Shown one piece after another: positions 35,715-44,331 of a stretch of DNA of 64,000 nucleotides. Source of the stretch: Pseudolabrys taiwanensis (GTDB taxonomy: Bacteria; Pseudomonadota; Alphaproteobacteria; Rhizobiales; Xanthobacteraceae); assembly GCF_003367395.1 (NCBI RefSeq), contig NZ_CP031417.1, positions 868,001 to 932,000 on the forward strand. The letters are read 5' to 3'. The notes below the pieces were generated by a model, which saw nothing but the letters and a program-made list of their open reading frames with translations, was not told the origin of the DNA and searched no databases. Both the position numbers and the translations under genes were made by a program. The stretch's first letter is position 1; each line of letters opens with the position of its first letter.

Positions 35715-35836
35715 ATCAAGGCGTCAGAAAGACACCGTGGCGTACCCCTCGACAGAGGGACCGCAGGACGTGTGCATTTGAGGGAAGGCCGCGCCGCTCG
35801 GCGCGGCGGAACATGCGAGGGGACTAGAGAAACGCC

Positions 35837-36703
35837 GTGTCCGCCAGTGCGATCGTCAGTATTTTGTTCGACGGGCTCGCCTACGCGATGGTGCTGTTCA
35901 TCATCTCGGTCGGCCTGTCGATCACCATGGGCCTCATGGGCTTCGTCAATCTGGCGCATGGCGCTTTCGCCATGGCGGGCGGCTATCTCGTCGTCACGCT
36001 GACACGCAGTTGGGGTGTGCCGTTTCTGCCGTCCTTGCTGATTGCCGCGGTGGTGGTCGGCGTCGCCAGCATCCCATTCGAGCGCCTCTTGTATTCGAGG
36101 CTCTACAAGGCGACCGAGCTCGACCAGGTGCTGCTGACCATCGGCTTGGCCTTCATGGCGATCGCCAGCTACACCTATTTCTACGGCCCGTCGCCGCTCA
36201 CCGTGCCGCTGCCGTCGTTCCTGACGGGGCAGATCGACATCGGCGTGCGCACGGTGCCGACCTATCGCGCTTTCACCATTGTCGTCGGCGCGGTGCTGAT
36301 CGCACTGCTGTGGTACGGCTTCGAGCGCACCAATATCGGCGCCAAGATCCGTGCCGCGGTGGATAACCGCCGCATGGCGCAGTCGGTCGGCATCAATGTC
36401 GATCGTCTGTTCACGCTGACCTTCGCGCTCGGCTCGGGGCTCGCGGCCTTCGGCGGCGGCCTCGCCATTCAGACCTTCGGTCTGACGCCGAGCTTCGCGG
36501 TGCTTTATCTCGTATTCTTCCTGATCATCGTCTCCGTGGGCGGCCTCGGCAGCCTGAAAGGCACATTGATCGCGTCGATCCTGCTCGGCGTGTTCGATAT
36601 CGGCGGCAAATATCTTTACTCGGATGCCGGCGGCTTCTTCATCTACGTGCTGACGGTGCTCGTTCTCCTGATCAAGCCAGCGGGACTCTATGGCCGTGAG
36701 TGA
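35837..36703 (+). CDS. livH: Branched-chain amino acid-type ABC permease LivH
   Basis: The 288-residue inner-membrane protein has eight or so helices and the LivH motifs GLSITMGLMGFVNLAHGAFA and the coupling-loop region with ERTNIGAKIRAAVDNRRMAQ. The start codon is GTG with a GAGGGG site about 13 bases upstream. LivH and LivM form the channel. LivM starts within the last 14 bases, so they are translationally coupled. Confidence 0.92.
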   Translation: MSASAIVSILFDGLAYAMVLFIISVGLSITMGLMGFVNLAHGAFAMAGGYLVVTLTRSWGVPFLPSLLIAAVVVGVASIPFERLLYSRLYKATELDQVLLTIGLAFMAIASYTYFYGPSPLTVPLPSFLTGQIDIGVRTVPTYRAFTIVVGAVLIALLWYGFERTNIGAKIRAAVDNRRMAQSVGINVDRLFTLTFALGSGLAAFGGGLAIQTFGLTPSFAVLYLVFFLIIVSVGGLGSLKGTLIASILLGVFDIGGKYLYSDAGGFFIYVLTVLVLLIKPAGLYGRE

Positions 36704-37733
36704 TATCCAGACGGCCGCGCCGGTTCGTGACGCTTCGACCACCGCGGCGCGCATCCGCGCCGCCGATTTTGTCGTCAAACGCCATTACCTGCGCTGGTGG
36801 GAAGCGCTGCCGTGGCTCCTGATCATCGCGGCCTATTTCGTCTTCCCCGACCGGCTGACCTTCGGCACGCAGGTGCTGATCGGCATCATGTTCGCGCTCT
36901 CGCTCGATCTGATCCTGGGCTATGCCGGCATCGTCACGCTCGGCCATGCGCTGTTCTTCGGTATCGGCGCTTACACGGTGGCGCTGCTGACGGCGCGCTG
37001 GAACTGGGGCGAGCCGATTTCGGCGATGCTGCTGGCGATCGTGCTGTCGGCGGCCGCGGGCCTCGTGTCGGGCTGGTTCCTGCTGCGCTATCGCGGTCTG
37101 ACGTTGCTGATGCTGACGCTGGCCGCCGCCATCCTGGTGCAGGAGGCCGGCAACTACCGCTCGGACATCACGGGCGGCTATGACGGCGTGCCGGGCATGG
37201 AGATCTGGAAGCTGTTCGGGGTCTTCGAAAACGACCTCTATGGGCGCACCTATTACGTCTATGTCGGCGTTCTCCTGTTTATCGTCTGGTACGTCGTCCG
37301 GCGGATCGTTTATTCGCCGTACGGCGCGGCGCTGACTGGCATTCGCGAGAACGTGCGGCGCATGCACGCCATCGGCTCGCCGGTGCACCGGCGTCTCGTC
37401 ACCGCCTATACGCTCGCCGCCGGCCTTGCCGGCATGGCGGGCGCGCTGTTCGCACAATCGACGGCCTATACGACGCTCGGCGTGTTCGACTTCGACAACT
37501 CGGCCAAGGTGATGGTGATGCTGATCCTCGGCGGCACCGGGCGGCTCTATGGCGCCTTCATCGGCGCCGCCGTGTATCTGGTGCTGGAGGACAATCTGTC
37601 GAAGCTCAGCCCGACCTTCTGGCAGTTCGGCATCGGCCTCCTGCTCGTGCTCACCGTATTGTTCGCGCGCCGCGGTTTGCTCGGTCTCTTGGAGGACGCG
37701 ATCAAGTTGTTCCGCCGGGGAGGCAACGCATGA
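36690..37733 (+). CDS. livM: Branched-chain amino acid-type ABC permease LivM
   Basis: The 347-residue membrane protein has a typical LivM pattern: an N-terminal cytoplasmic tail with arginines, the motif LSLDLILGYAGIVTLGHALF, and the coupling loop TGIRENVRRMHAIGSPVHRR. About ten membrane helices can be drawn. It begins inside livH (14-base overlap) and ends with an ATGA overlap with livG, so the four transport genes form one operon. Confidence 0.92.
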   Translation: MAVSDIQTAAPVRDASTTAARIRAADFVVKRHYLRWWEALPWLLIIAAYFVFPDRLTFGTQVLIGIMFALSLDLILGYAGIVTLGHALFFGIGAYTVALLTARWNWGEPISAMLLAIVLSAAAGLVSGWFLLRYRGLTLLMLTLAAAILVQEAGNYRSDITGGYDGVPGMEIWKLFGVFENDLYGRTYYVYVGVLLFIVWYVVRRIVYSPYGAALTGIRENVRRMHAIGSPVHRRLVTAYTLAAGLAGMAGALFAQSTAYTTLGVFDFDNSAKVMVMLILGGTGRLYGAFIGAAVYLVLEDNLSKLSPTFWQFGIGLLLVLTVLFARRGLLGLLEDAIKLFRRGGNA

Positions 37734-38503
37734 CCGCCGCTCTCCAGGTCGAAAAGCTCAATCGCTCCTTTGGCGCGTTGGCCGTCACCCGAGACGTCGA
37801 TCTGACGCTCGAGCGCGGCGCGCGTCACGCCCTGATTGGGCCGAACGGCGCCGGCAAGACGACGCTCGTCAATCTCATCACCGGCGTGCTGCGGCCGCAA
37901 TCCGGCCGCGTGCTGCTCAACGGTGACGACGTCACCCAGACGAGCCAGGCCGCGCGCGCGCGGCGCGGGCTCGCGCGCACCTTCCAGATCAATCAGCTGT
38001 TCCGCGGCCTGACCGTGCTCGAAAACCTGACGATGACGATCGGCGAGCGGGACGGGGAGTGCAACAATCTGTGGCGTGCCGCCGGCGCCAAGCCGTCGAT
38101 CATCGAGGAGGCGCTGGACCATCTCGAATCCCTGCGCCTCGTCGATGACGCGCTGCGGCTGGTGCGCGAGCTGCCCTATGGCCGCCAGCGTCTGGTCGAG
38201 ATCGCCATCGCGCTCGCGCAGAAGCCGCGCGTGCTGCTGCTCGACGAGCCGGCGGCCGGTGTGCCGTCCTCCGAGAGCCATCTGATCCTCGACGTCGTCG
38301 CCGCGCTCGATCCCGACATCGCCGTGCTGATCATCGAGCACGACATGGACGTGGTGTTCCGTTTCGCCAAGGAGATCACCGTGCTGGTGCAGGGCGCGGT
38401 CTTCACGCACGGCACGCCGCAGCAGATCATGGCCGACGAGCAGGTGCGGGCGGTTTATCTGGGTGAGGAAGGCCATAAGGTTGCGGGGGCGGCGCATGGC
38501 TGA
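37730..38503 (+). CDS. livG: Branched-chain amino acid-type ABC ATPase LivG
   Basis: The 257-residue ATPase shows Walker A GPNGAGKTT, the Q-loop ARTFQINQLFRGLTVLEN, a signature in the LivG form LPYGRQRLVEIA and Walker B VLLLDEPAAGVP. It powers the LivHM channel with LivF. It starts with an ATGA overlap on livM and ends with an eight-base overlap with livF. Confidence 0.93.
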   Translation: MTAALQVEKLNRSFGALAVTRDVDLTLERGARHALIGPNGAGKTTLVNLITGVLRPQSGRVLLNGDDVTQTSQAARARRGLARTFQINQLFRGLTVLENLTMTIGERDGECNNLWRAAGAKPSIIEEALDHLESLRLVDDALRLVRELPYGRQRLVEIAIALAQKPRVLLLDEPAAGVPSSESHLILDVVAALDPDIAVLIIEHDMDVVFRFAKEITVLVQGAVFTHGTPQQIMADEQVRAVYLGEEGHKVAGAAHG

Positions 38504-39206
38504 GTCCGCGCTCGAACTCGACAATGTTCGCGCCGGCTACGGCGAGACGGTGGTGCTGGAGGATATCCGGCTCAAGATCGCACCGGGCGAGACGCTCTCG
38601 GTCATCGGCCGCAACGGCGTCGGCAAGTCGACGCTGCTCGCGACCATCATGGGTCATACGACGCTGCACGGCGGCCGCATTGTGCTGCAGGGCAAGGACA
38701 TCTCGCGCCTCGCCACCTATCGGCGTGTCGCCGCGGGCCTCGGTTATGTGCCGCAGGAGCGCGAGATTTTTCCGTCGCTGACGGTGCGGGAAAATCTCGA
38801 AGTGGCGGCGCGCCCCGGGCGCTGGACGGTCAAGACGGTTTTCGAGTTGTTCCCGCGGCTGTCCGAGCGCATCACCAACATGGGCAATCAACTGTCCGGC
38901 GGCGAGCAGCAGATGCTGGCGATCGGGCGCGCGCTGATCGGCAATCCGAGCGTCGTGCTGATGGACGAGCCTTCCGAAGGCCTCGCGCCGGTGATCGTCG
39001 AGGAGTTGGCGCGTGCCATCAAGCGGCTGACGCAGGACGGCGGCCTGACCACGATCGTGGTCGAACAGAACTCGCGCCTGGCGCTGTCGCTCTCGCCGCG
39101 CGCGATCGTGATGGACCGAGGGCACGTCATCTACGACGGCGCCAGCGAGACCCTGCGCAACGATCCCGCCAAGCTGGAGCAGCTCATCGGTGTCGCGAAA
39201 GCGTAG
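38496..39206 (+). CDS. livF: Branched-chain amino acid-type ABC ATPase LivF
   Basis: The 236-residue ATPase has Walker A GRNGVGKST, the Q-loop YVPQEREIFPSLTVRENL, signature LSGGEQQMLAIGRAL and Walker B VVLMDEPSEGLAP, the hallmark of LivF. MAESALEL is the start, overlapping the end of livG. Both a MetE-like and an M24 hydrolase gene follow on the same strand after 144 and 94 bases, which may be part of the same functional unit. Confidence 0.93.
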   Translation: MAESALELDNVRAGYGETVVLEDIRLKIAPGETLSVIGRNGVGKSTLLATIMGHTTLHGGRIVLQGKDISRLATYRRVAAGLGYVPQEREIFPSLTVRENLEVAARPGRWTVKTVFELFPRLSERITNMGNQLSGGEQQMLAIGRALIGNPSVVLMDEPSEGLAPVIVEELARAIKRLTQDGGLTTIVVEQNSRLALSLSPRAIVMDRGHVIYDGASETLRNDPAKLEQLIGVAKA

Positions 39207-39350
39207 CCGAGCGCCTGCTCCGCTCGCACCTCAGGAGGACGGATCGACGTCCCTGAGTGGGCGGGCGCCCAAAGTTTCCACGTTTTCCCTCATTGCGTTT
39301 AACGCACGGCGGGGGCATAGCGGGCAGCGGAATAACCGAGGGAACGTCCG

Positions 39351-40532
39351 ATGAAACACAGCACAGATCGCATCCTCACCACCCATGTCGGCAGTCTGAT
39401 CCGTCCGGACGACTTGCAGGTTTTCATCCGCGCCAAGCAGTCCGGCAAGCCGTACGACGAGGCGGGCTACAAGAAGTGTCTCGCCGACAGCGTGGCCGAG
39501 GTGGTGCGGCATCAGGCCGAGGCCGGCATCGACGTGCCGAGCGACGGCGAGTTCGGCAAATCGATCTCGTGGGCGCAATATGCGCTGACGCGCTTGTCCG
39601 GTTTCGAGCGGCGGCCGATCAAGTCCGAAGGGGCGAACCCGTTCAAGCGCGGCGCCGACCGCACCAAGTTCGCCGCGTTCTATGAAGAGCTGGACGCCAA
39701 GGAAGCCGTCTCGACGACGATGGAGGCAATCTGCGTCGGGCCGATCAAATATACCGGCCACGCCGAGCTGCAGACCGACATCGACAACTTCAAGGCGGCG
39801 CTCAAGAACGTGAAGGTCGAAGACGCCTTCATGCCGGTCGCTGCGCCGGCGAGCGTCATCCCGGACCGCAAGAACGAGTATTACAAGAACGACGAGGAAC
39901 TGCAGACGGCGATTGCCGCAGCGATGCGCGACGAATACCGGCAGATCATCGATGCCGGCTTCCTGGTGCAACTCGACGACGCGCGGCTCGCGGTCACCTA
40001 CGACCGCATGGTGCCGCCGGCCTCGTTCGAGGATTACCGTAAGTGGCTGGCGCGGCAGGTCGACATCATCAACCACGCCATCGAGGGCCTGCCGGCCGAT
40101 CGCATCCGCTATCACGTGTGCTGGGGCTCGTGGCCGGGCCCGCACACCAGCGACGTGCCGCTCAAGGACGTGGTCGACCTCATTCTGAAGATCAAGGTCG
40201 GCGCCTATGTGATCGAGGGCGCCAATCCGCGCCACGAGCACGAATGGCAGGTGTGGCGGAACGCCAAGCTGGCGCCGGGTCAGGTTCTGATCCCAGGCGT
40301 CATCAGCCACGCCACCAACGTGGTCGAGCATCCGGAACTGGTGGCCGAGCGCATCGTGCGCCTGGCCAATCTGGTCGGCCGCGAGAACGTCATCGCCGGC
40401 ACCGACTGCGGCTTCGCACAGGGCCCGTTCTATCGCCGTGTGCATCCGCAGATCATGTGGGCGAAGCTCGAGGCGCTGGCCGAAGGCGCGCGGATCGCCA
40501 GCAAGGAACTCTGGGCCAAGGCTGCGGCGTAA
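39351..40532 (+). CDS. MetE-like (cobalamin-independent methionine synthase II) family protein
   Basis: The 393-residue protein starts with RILTTHVGSLIRP, the hallmark of the MetE C-terminal-like group. Zinc-type ligands are visible as H255-x-C257 (RYHVCWGS), a glutamate around 289 (YVIEGANPRHEHEW) and C353 (AGTDCGFAQGPF). It lacks the N-terminal half of true MetE and so is not a standard methionine synthase. Relatives are annotated as methyltransferases or epoxyalkane-coenzyme M-type C-S lyases. Here it follows livKHMGF and precedes an M24 hydrolase, so it may act on an imported methylated or thiol-bearing compound. That role is inference. Confidence 0.85.
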   Translation: MKHSTDRILTTHVGSLIRPDDLQVFIRAKQSGKPYDEAGYKKCLADSVAEVVRHQAEAGIDVPSDGEFGKSISWAQYALTRLSGFERRPIKSEGANPFKRGADRTKFAAFYEELDAKEAVSTTMEAICVGPIKYTGHAELQTDIDNFKAALKNVKVEDAFMPVAAPASVIPDRKNEYYKNDEELQTAIAAAMRDEYRQIIDAGFLVQLDDARLAVTYDRMVPPASFEDYRKWLARQVDIINHAIEGLPADRIRYHVCWGSWPGPHTSDVPLKDVVDLILKIKVGAYVIEGANPRHEHEWQVWRNAKLAPGQVLIPGVISHATNVVEHPELVAERIVRLANLVGRENVIAGTDCGFAQGPFYRRVHPQIMWAKLEALAEGARIASKELWAKAAA

Positions 40533-40626
40533 GGGCGTTCACAGGGCCCAGGAACGGCGCTAGGCTTCCAGGAATTGACAGGCGGGGCGATGCAACGACC
40601 CCGCCGTCACCAGGGAGCCAGCGCCC

Positions 40627-41814
40627 ATGAACGTCAACGCGTCCGCGTCAAACGGCCTCGCCATCCCCTTCGATCACGCCCGGCTCGACCGCCTCATGGA
40701 GGCGGCCGGGATCGACGTCGTGATCGCGACCTCCAAACACAATGTGCAGTATCTGCTCGGCGGGCACCGGGCGGATTTCTTCGATTACATGGATGCGACC
40801 GGCATCACGCGCTATCTGCCGGTGCTCGTTTATCCCAAGGGACGGCCGGAAAAGGCCGCCTATATCGGCCATCGCCTGGAGAAGTTCCAGCGTGAGGTGA
40901 AGCCGATGTGGACGCCGGAGACGCAGACGGCGAGCGCCGGCTCGGTCGACGCCATGCAGAAGGCGGTCGACTACATGCGCAAGGCGGGCATCGCGCCTAA
41001 ACGCATCGCGGCCGAGTATGGCTTCCTGCCATACGATGCCGCCAACGTGCTGCGCTCGGCATTTCCCGACGCAGAATGGGTCGATGCGCTCTACGTGCTC
41101 GAGCGCCAGCGCGCCAAGAAGTCGGCACGCGAACTCGAACTGATCAAGATTGCCTCGGAGGCGGTCATCGAGTCGATGAAGGCGGTGATCGCGTCATCGA
41201 CGCCCGGCACGACCAAAGCCGACGTGGTCGAAGCCTTGCGCCGCGAGGAAACCAACCGCGGCCTGACGTTCGAGTACTGCCTCATCACCGCCGGCACGAG
41301 CTTCAACCGCGCGCCGTCCGAGCAGCGCTGGGAGAAGGGCGACATCATGTCGATCGACTCCGGCGGCAACTATCAGGGCTATATCGGCGACGTCTGCCGC
41401 ATGGCGATCCAAGGCGAGCCGGATGCCGAGTTGCAAGATCTGCTTGCCGAGATCGAAACCATCCAGCGCGCGGCAATGAAGCCGATCCGCGCCGGCACGC
41501 TTGGCAAGGAGATCTACGCCGCCGGCGAGCCCCTCTGCGCGCGCTCGCCGCATCACAACCATCTCGACTTCCTGGCGCACGGCATGGGGCTCGTCAGCCA
41601 CGAGGCGCCGCGGCTCACCAGCCATGGGCCGGTGCCGTATCCCGGCGATTACGCCGACGAGCCGTTGGAAGCGGGCATGGTCGTGTCGGTCGAGACGACG
41701 CTGATGCATCCGACGCGCGGCTTCATCAAGCTCGAGGACACCGTCGTCGTCACCGACGCGGGCCACGAGGTCTATGGCGAAGGCGCGCGCGGCTGGAATA
41801 GGGCGGGCCCGTAG
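40627..41814 (+). CDS. M24-family metallohydrolase (Xaa-Pro peptidase/creatinase-like)
   Basis: The 395-residue protein has an N-terminal creatinase-type domain and a C-terminal pita-bread catalytic domain. All five metal ligands are present: Asp244, Asp255 (SIDSGGNYQGYIGDVCR), His318 (AHGMGLVSHE), Glu356 (SVETTLM) and Glu370 (KLEDTVV). The family includes aminopeptidase P, prolidase, creatinase, ectoine hydrolase and the DMSP lyase DddP, so the substrate cannot be read from motifs alone. It follows the MetE-like gene by 94 bases. A peptidase annotation is the default, a C-N or C-S hydrolase of a methylated small molecule the alternative. Confidence 0.88.
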   Translation: MNVNASASNGLAIPFDHARLDRLMEAAGIDVVIATSKHNVQYLLGGHRADFFDYMDATGITRYLPVLVYPKGRPEKAAYIGHRLEKFQREVKPMWTPETQTASAGSVDAMQKAVDYMRKAGIAPKRIAAEYGFLPYDAANVLRSAFPDAEWVDALYVLERQRAKKSARELELIKIASEAVIESMKAVIASSTPGTTKADVVEALRREETNRGLTFEYCLITAGTSFNRAPSEQRWEKGDIMSIDSGGNYQGYIGDVCRMAIQGEPDAELQDLLAEIETIQRAAMKPIRAGTLGKEIYAAGEPLCARSPHHNHLDFLAHGMGLVSHEAPRLTSHGPVPYPGDYADEPLEAGMVVSVETTLMHPTRGFIKLEDTVVVTDAGHEVYGEGARGWNRAGP

Positions 41815-41815
41815 T

Positions 41816-41922
41816 CTGTCGTCCCGGGCGACCGAGCGTTAGCGAGGAAGGCCCGGGACCCATACGCCGAGGCGTATCGAGAGAGCACAGCGTATGGGTC
41901 CCCGCCTTCGCGGGGACGACAG
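41816..41922. repeat. Composite inverted-repeat element between convergent genes
   Basis: The element is bounded by CTGTCGTCCC and GGGACGACAG. Inside are nested pairs CCCGGGC/GCCCGGG, ACCCATACGC/GCGTATGGGT and CCCCGC/GCGGGG around TTCG. It resembles the abundant intergenic repeats of Bradyrhizobium relatives and may also act as a bidirectional terminator between the M24 gene and pncB. Confidence 0.8.
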
Positions 41923-41926
41923 AAAA

Positions 41927-43261
41927 CTACTTCCCCGCCGTGTGCCGATCCGCCTCGTCGGCAAGCTTCACCAAGGCGTCCGCGACCTGCACCGGGTAGG
42001 TCACGCCTTGCTCCAGACGCCGCAGCGGCTCCGGCAATCGCGCGAGATCGCGCGCGGCGCGGGCGCGGATCTCATCCAAGCTTGGCGCCGGCGCGAGGCG
42101 CCGGCCGCCGCGCATCACCGGCACGATCAATGTTTCGCCCGGATGCTTGTCGGTTTCGACCGACAGCACGTCACCGGCCATGCGGCCATCGAGATCGTAA
42201 GCGCGCCACACCTGCTTGCGCCCGGGCCATGTCGCCTTGCCCTCCGAGCGTTTGCGGCGCGGGATGCCGGCATATTCCTGGAGCTTGTAGGCGCAATCGA
42301 GCGAGGGCGCGTCGATCGAGGAGTCGAGATTGACGCCGATGCCGAAGCCGTCGATCGGCGCGTTCTCCGCCTTCATCTGAAGAAGTACGTCCTCGTTGAT
42401 GCCGCCGCTGACCAGGATGATGACATCCTTCAGGCCGCCGTCGTCGAGGATCTTTCGCACCTTGCGCGCATGAGCGATGAGGTCGCCGGAGTCGATACGC
42501 ACGCCGAAGATGGAGATGCCGTCGGCTTTGAGTTTGGGCGCGAGGTCGACGACCTTACGCGCGCCTTGCTCGGTGTCGTAGGTGTCGATCAGCAGAATGA
42601 CGCCGTTCGGACGCGTGCGTGCAAAGTCTTCGAAGGCCTGCGCCTCGTCGGTGTGCACCTGGATGTAGGAATGCGCCATGGTGCCGGCCACCGGTATGCC
42701 GTAGCGCACGCCGGCGAGCACGTTCGCCGCGCTGGAGAAGCCGGCGATGTAGCTCGCCCGCGCCGAGAACAATCCGGCCTCGGCGCCGTGGGCGCTGCGC
42801 AAGCCGAAATCGGACAGGATCTTGCCCGGCGCGGCCAAGACCATGCGCGCCGCCTTCGAGGCGATCAGCGTGTTGAAGTGCATCAGGTTGATGATGCGCG
42901 TCTCGATGAGTTGCGCCATCGGCAGCGGCGCGGTGATCCGCAACAGCGGTTCGCCCGGAAAGCATACGGTGCCTTCGGGAATGGCGTCGACGTCGCCCGT
43001 GAAACGGAAGGCCTTCAGATAGTCGAGCAGGTTGTCGTGGAAGCGGCCGGTGTGCTTGAGCCAGTCGATGTCCTGCGCCGAATAGGCGAGGGTCTCGAGA
43101 TAGGTCAGCGCCTCCTCCAGCCCGGCGGCCAGCAGAAAGCCGCGCCGGGGCGGCAGCCGCCGCACGAAGAACTCGAACACGGCTTCCTTGTCCTCGCCGC
43201 GATCCAGATAGGCCTGGACCATGTTGAGTTCGTAGAGGTCGGTGAGGAGGGGACTGATCAT
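41927..43261 (-). CDS. pncB: Nicotinate phosphoribosyltransferase
   Basis: The 444-residue enzyme starts with SPLLTDLYELNMVQAY, a clear PncB N-terminus, and contains the active-site histidine region GTMAHSYIQVH and the PRPP-binding GVRIDSGDL. A short basic tail follows (RHTAGK). It makes nicotinate mononucleotide from nicotinate in the NAD salvage (Preiss-Handler) pathway. ATG at MISPLLTD is used; upstream in-frame residues are arginine-rich and non-conserved. It is transcribed divergently from the FNR-type regulator. Confidence 0.93.
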   Translation of the reverse strand: MISPLLTDLYELNMVQAYLDRGEDKEAVFEFFVRRLPPRRGFLLAAGLEEALTYLETLAYSAQDIDWLKHTGRFHDNLLDYLKAFRFTGDVDAIPEGTVCFPGEPLLRITAPLPMAQLIETRIINLMHFNTLIASKAARMVLAAPGKILSDFGLRSAHGAEAGLFSARASYIAGFSSAANVLAGVRYGIPVAGTMAHSYIQVHTDEAQAFEDFARTRPNGVILLIDTYDTEQGARKVVDLAPKLKADGISIFGVRIDSGDLIAHARKVRKILDDGGLKDVIILVSGGINEDVLLQMKAENAPIDGFGIGVNLDSSIDAPSLDCAYKLQEYAGIPRRKRSEGKATWPGRKQVWRAYDLDGRMAGDVLSVETDKHPGETLIVPVMRGGRRLAPAPSLDEIRARAARDLARLPEPLRRLEQGVTYPVQVADALVKLADEADRHTAGK

Positions 43262-43395
43262 TGCGGGTCTCACGAAGGACAATAGCGCGGCACTATAGCA
43301 AGCTTGTCGCGCTCGGGGAGCGATGCGGACGACGGTTAGCGGGGCGCGATTAACGTTTCCCATCCACCGCGGAGCTGGCTTTTGATGGCCGTTTC

Positions 43396-43409
43396 ATGAC
43401 AAAGATCAA
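43396..43409 (+). promoter_or_regulatory. FNR-like box upstream of the FNR-type regulator
   Basis: ATGA-N6-TCAA (ATGACAAAGATCAA) matches the FNR/FixK consensus TTGA-N6-TCAA in seven of eight half-site bases and lies about 55 bases before the GTG start. It may allow autoregulation, or affect divergent pncB. Confidence 0.5.
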
Positions 43410-43463
43410 TGCCTCGCCGTCGCGGCTGGCGTCAGGTCTTAGTTAAATTGCCGGTGAACGATC

Positions 43464-44189
43464 GTGGACGACCTACCTCCCTGCATCCAGAACGTCGGAA
43501 CGGATAACCCGCCGCCTTGCGGAAAGGTGGACTGCAGCGAGCACAGTCGCCGGGTTTGCTGCATGCGCCGGGTGCTGCGGGCGCGCCAGCAGCTGTTCAT
43601 GGAAGGCGACGCCCAGACTCACGTCTACCTGGTAAAGGCCGGCGCGGTTTGCCTCTACAGGATGCTGCGCAACGGCCGTCGCCAGGTGGTCGGCTTCAAG
43701 TTGCCGGGCGAGTTCATCGCGCTCGGCTCCGAACAGCGCTATCGCTGCTGCGCCGAGTCCATCGGAGCGACCGAGCTGCGCAGTTTCCAGACCGTTGTAT
43801 TTCACGCCGCGGCAGCCCTGAATTCCCGGTTCATGCTCAGGCTTTACGAGGCGGTCGCCAGCGATCTCGCGCGCACCCAGGAGCAGGCGGTGAGCGTCGG
43901 TCAGCGCGGTGCCGATGGCAGCGTGGCGGCCTTTCTCCTCAGCGTCGCGGGCCGGTCCCTGCCGAGCGACGGATTCGGTACGCTGTCATTGCCGATGTCG
44001 CGCGCCGATATCGCCGATTATCTCGGGCTTAGCCTGGAAACGGTGTCGCGTGTCTTCACCGGGTTCAAGCGCCTCGGCTTCATTACGTTGCGTGGGCGCC
44101 GTGGTGTTCGACTGGTCGATCGCGCCGCCTTGCGCGCCATCGCCGACGCGGGCGGCGATACGGGCTCGCCGCCGCGTCTGCTCAACTGA
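43464..44189 (+). CDS. Crp/Fnr-family regulator with cysteine-rich N-terminus
   Basis: The 241-residue protein has a cyclic-nucleotide-like sensor domain (about 35-140), a dimerisation helix and a winged HTH at about 178-207. The recognition helix has E192-x2-S195-R196, the residues FNR uses to read TTGA half-sites. The N-terminus has cysteines at 7, 19, 24, 32 and 33, with further cysteines at 63, 95 and 96, so iron-sulfur binding is possible, although spacing differs from E. coli FNR (C-x2-C-x5-C). The GTG start keeps the cysteines; a later ATG at residue 34 would lose them. FNR-like boxes lie before this gene and before ompW. Confidence 0.87.
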   Translation: MDDLPPCIQNVGTDNPPPCGKVDCSEHSRRVCCMRRVLRARQQLFMEGDAQTHVYLVKAGAVCLYRMLRNGRRQVVGFKLPGEFIALGSEQRYRCCAESIGATELRSFQTVVFHAAAALNSRFMLRLYEAVASDLARTQEQAVSVGQRGADGSVAAFLLSVAGRSLPSDGFGTLSLPMSRADIADYLGLSLETVSRVFTGFKRLGFITLRGRRGVRLVDRAALRAIADAGGDTGSPPRLLN

Positions 44190-44237
44190 CGCCCGACTGT
44201 TGCTCGCACGCAACAAGCTGTGTCCCACCGTCCGAAT

Positions 44238-44251
44238 TTGACCTGCGTCAA
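44238..44251 (+). promoter_or_regulatory. FNR/FixK-type box upstream of ompW
   Basis: TTGACCTGCGTCAA is a perfect TTGA-N6-TCAA palindrome extended to TTGAC-N4-GTCAA, about 80 bases before the ompW ATG. The gene just upstream encodes an FNR-type regulator with matching recognition residues. Confidence 0.75.
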
Positions 44252-44331
44252 GTTTATTGACGCCAGCGCGTCGTTTTGTTGCGCGGGCTGGCAGCGTTCG
44301 TTGCGCGGCGCACATTGGACAGGGGCGTTTA

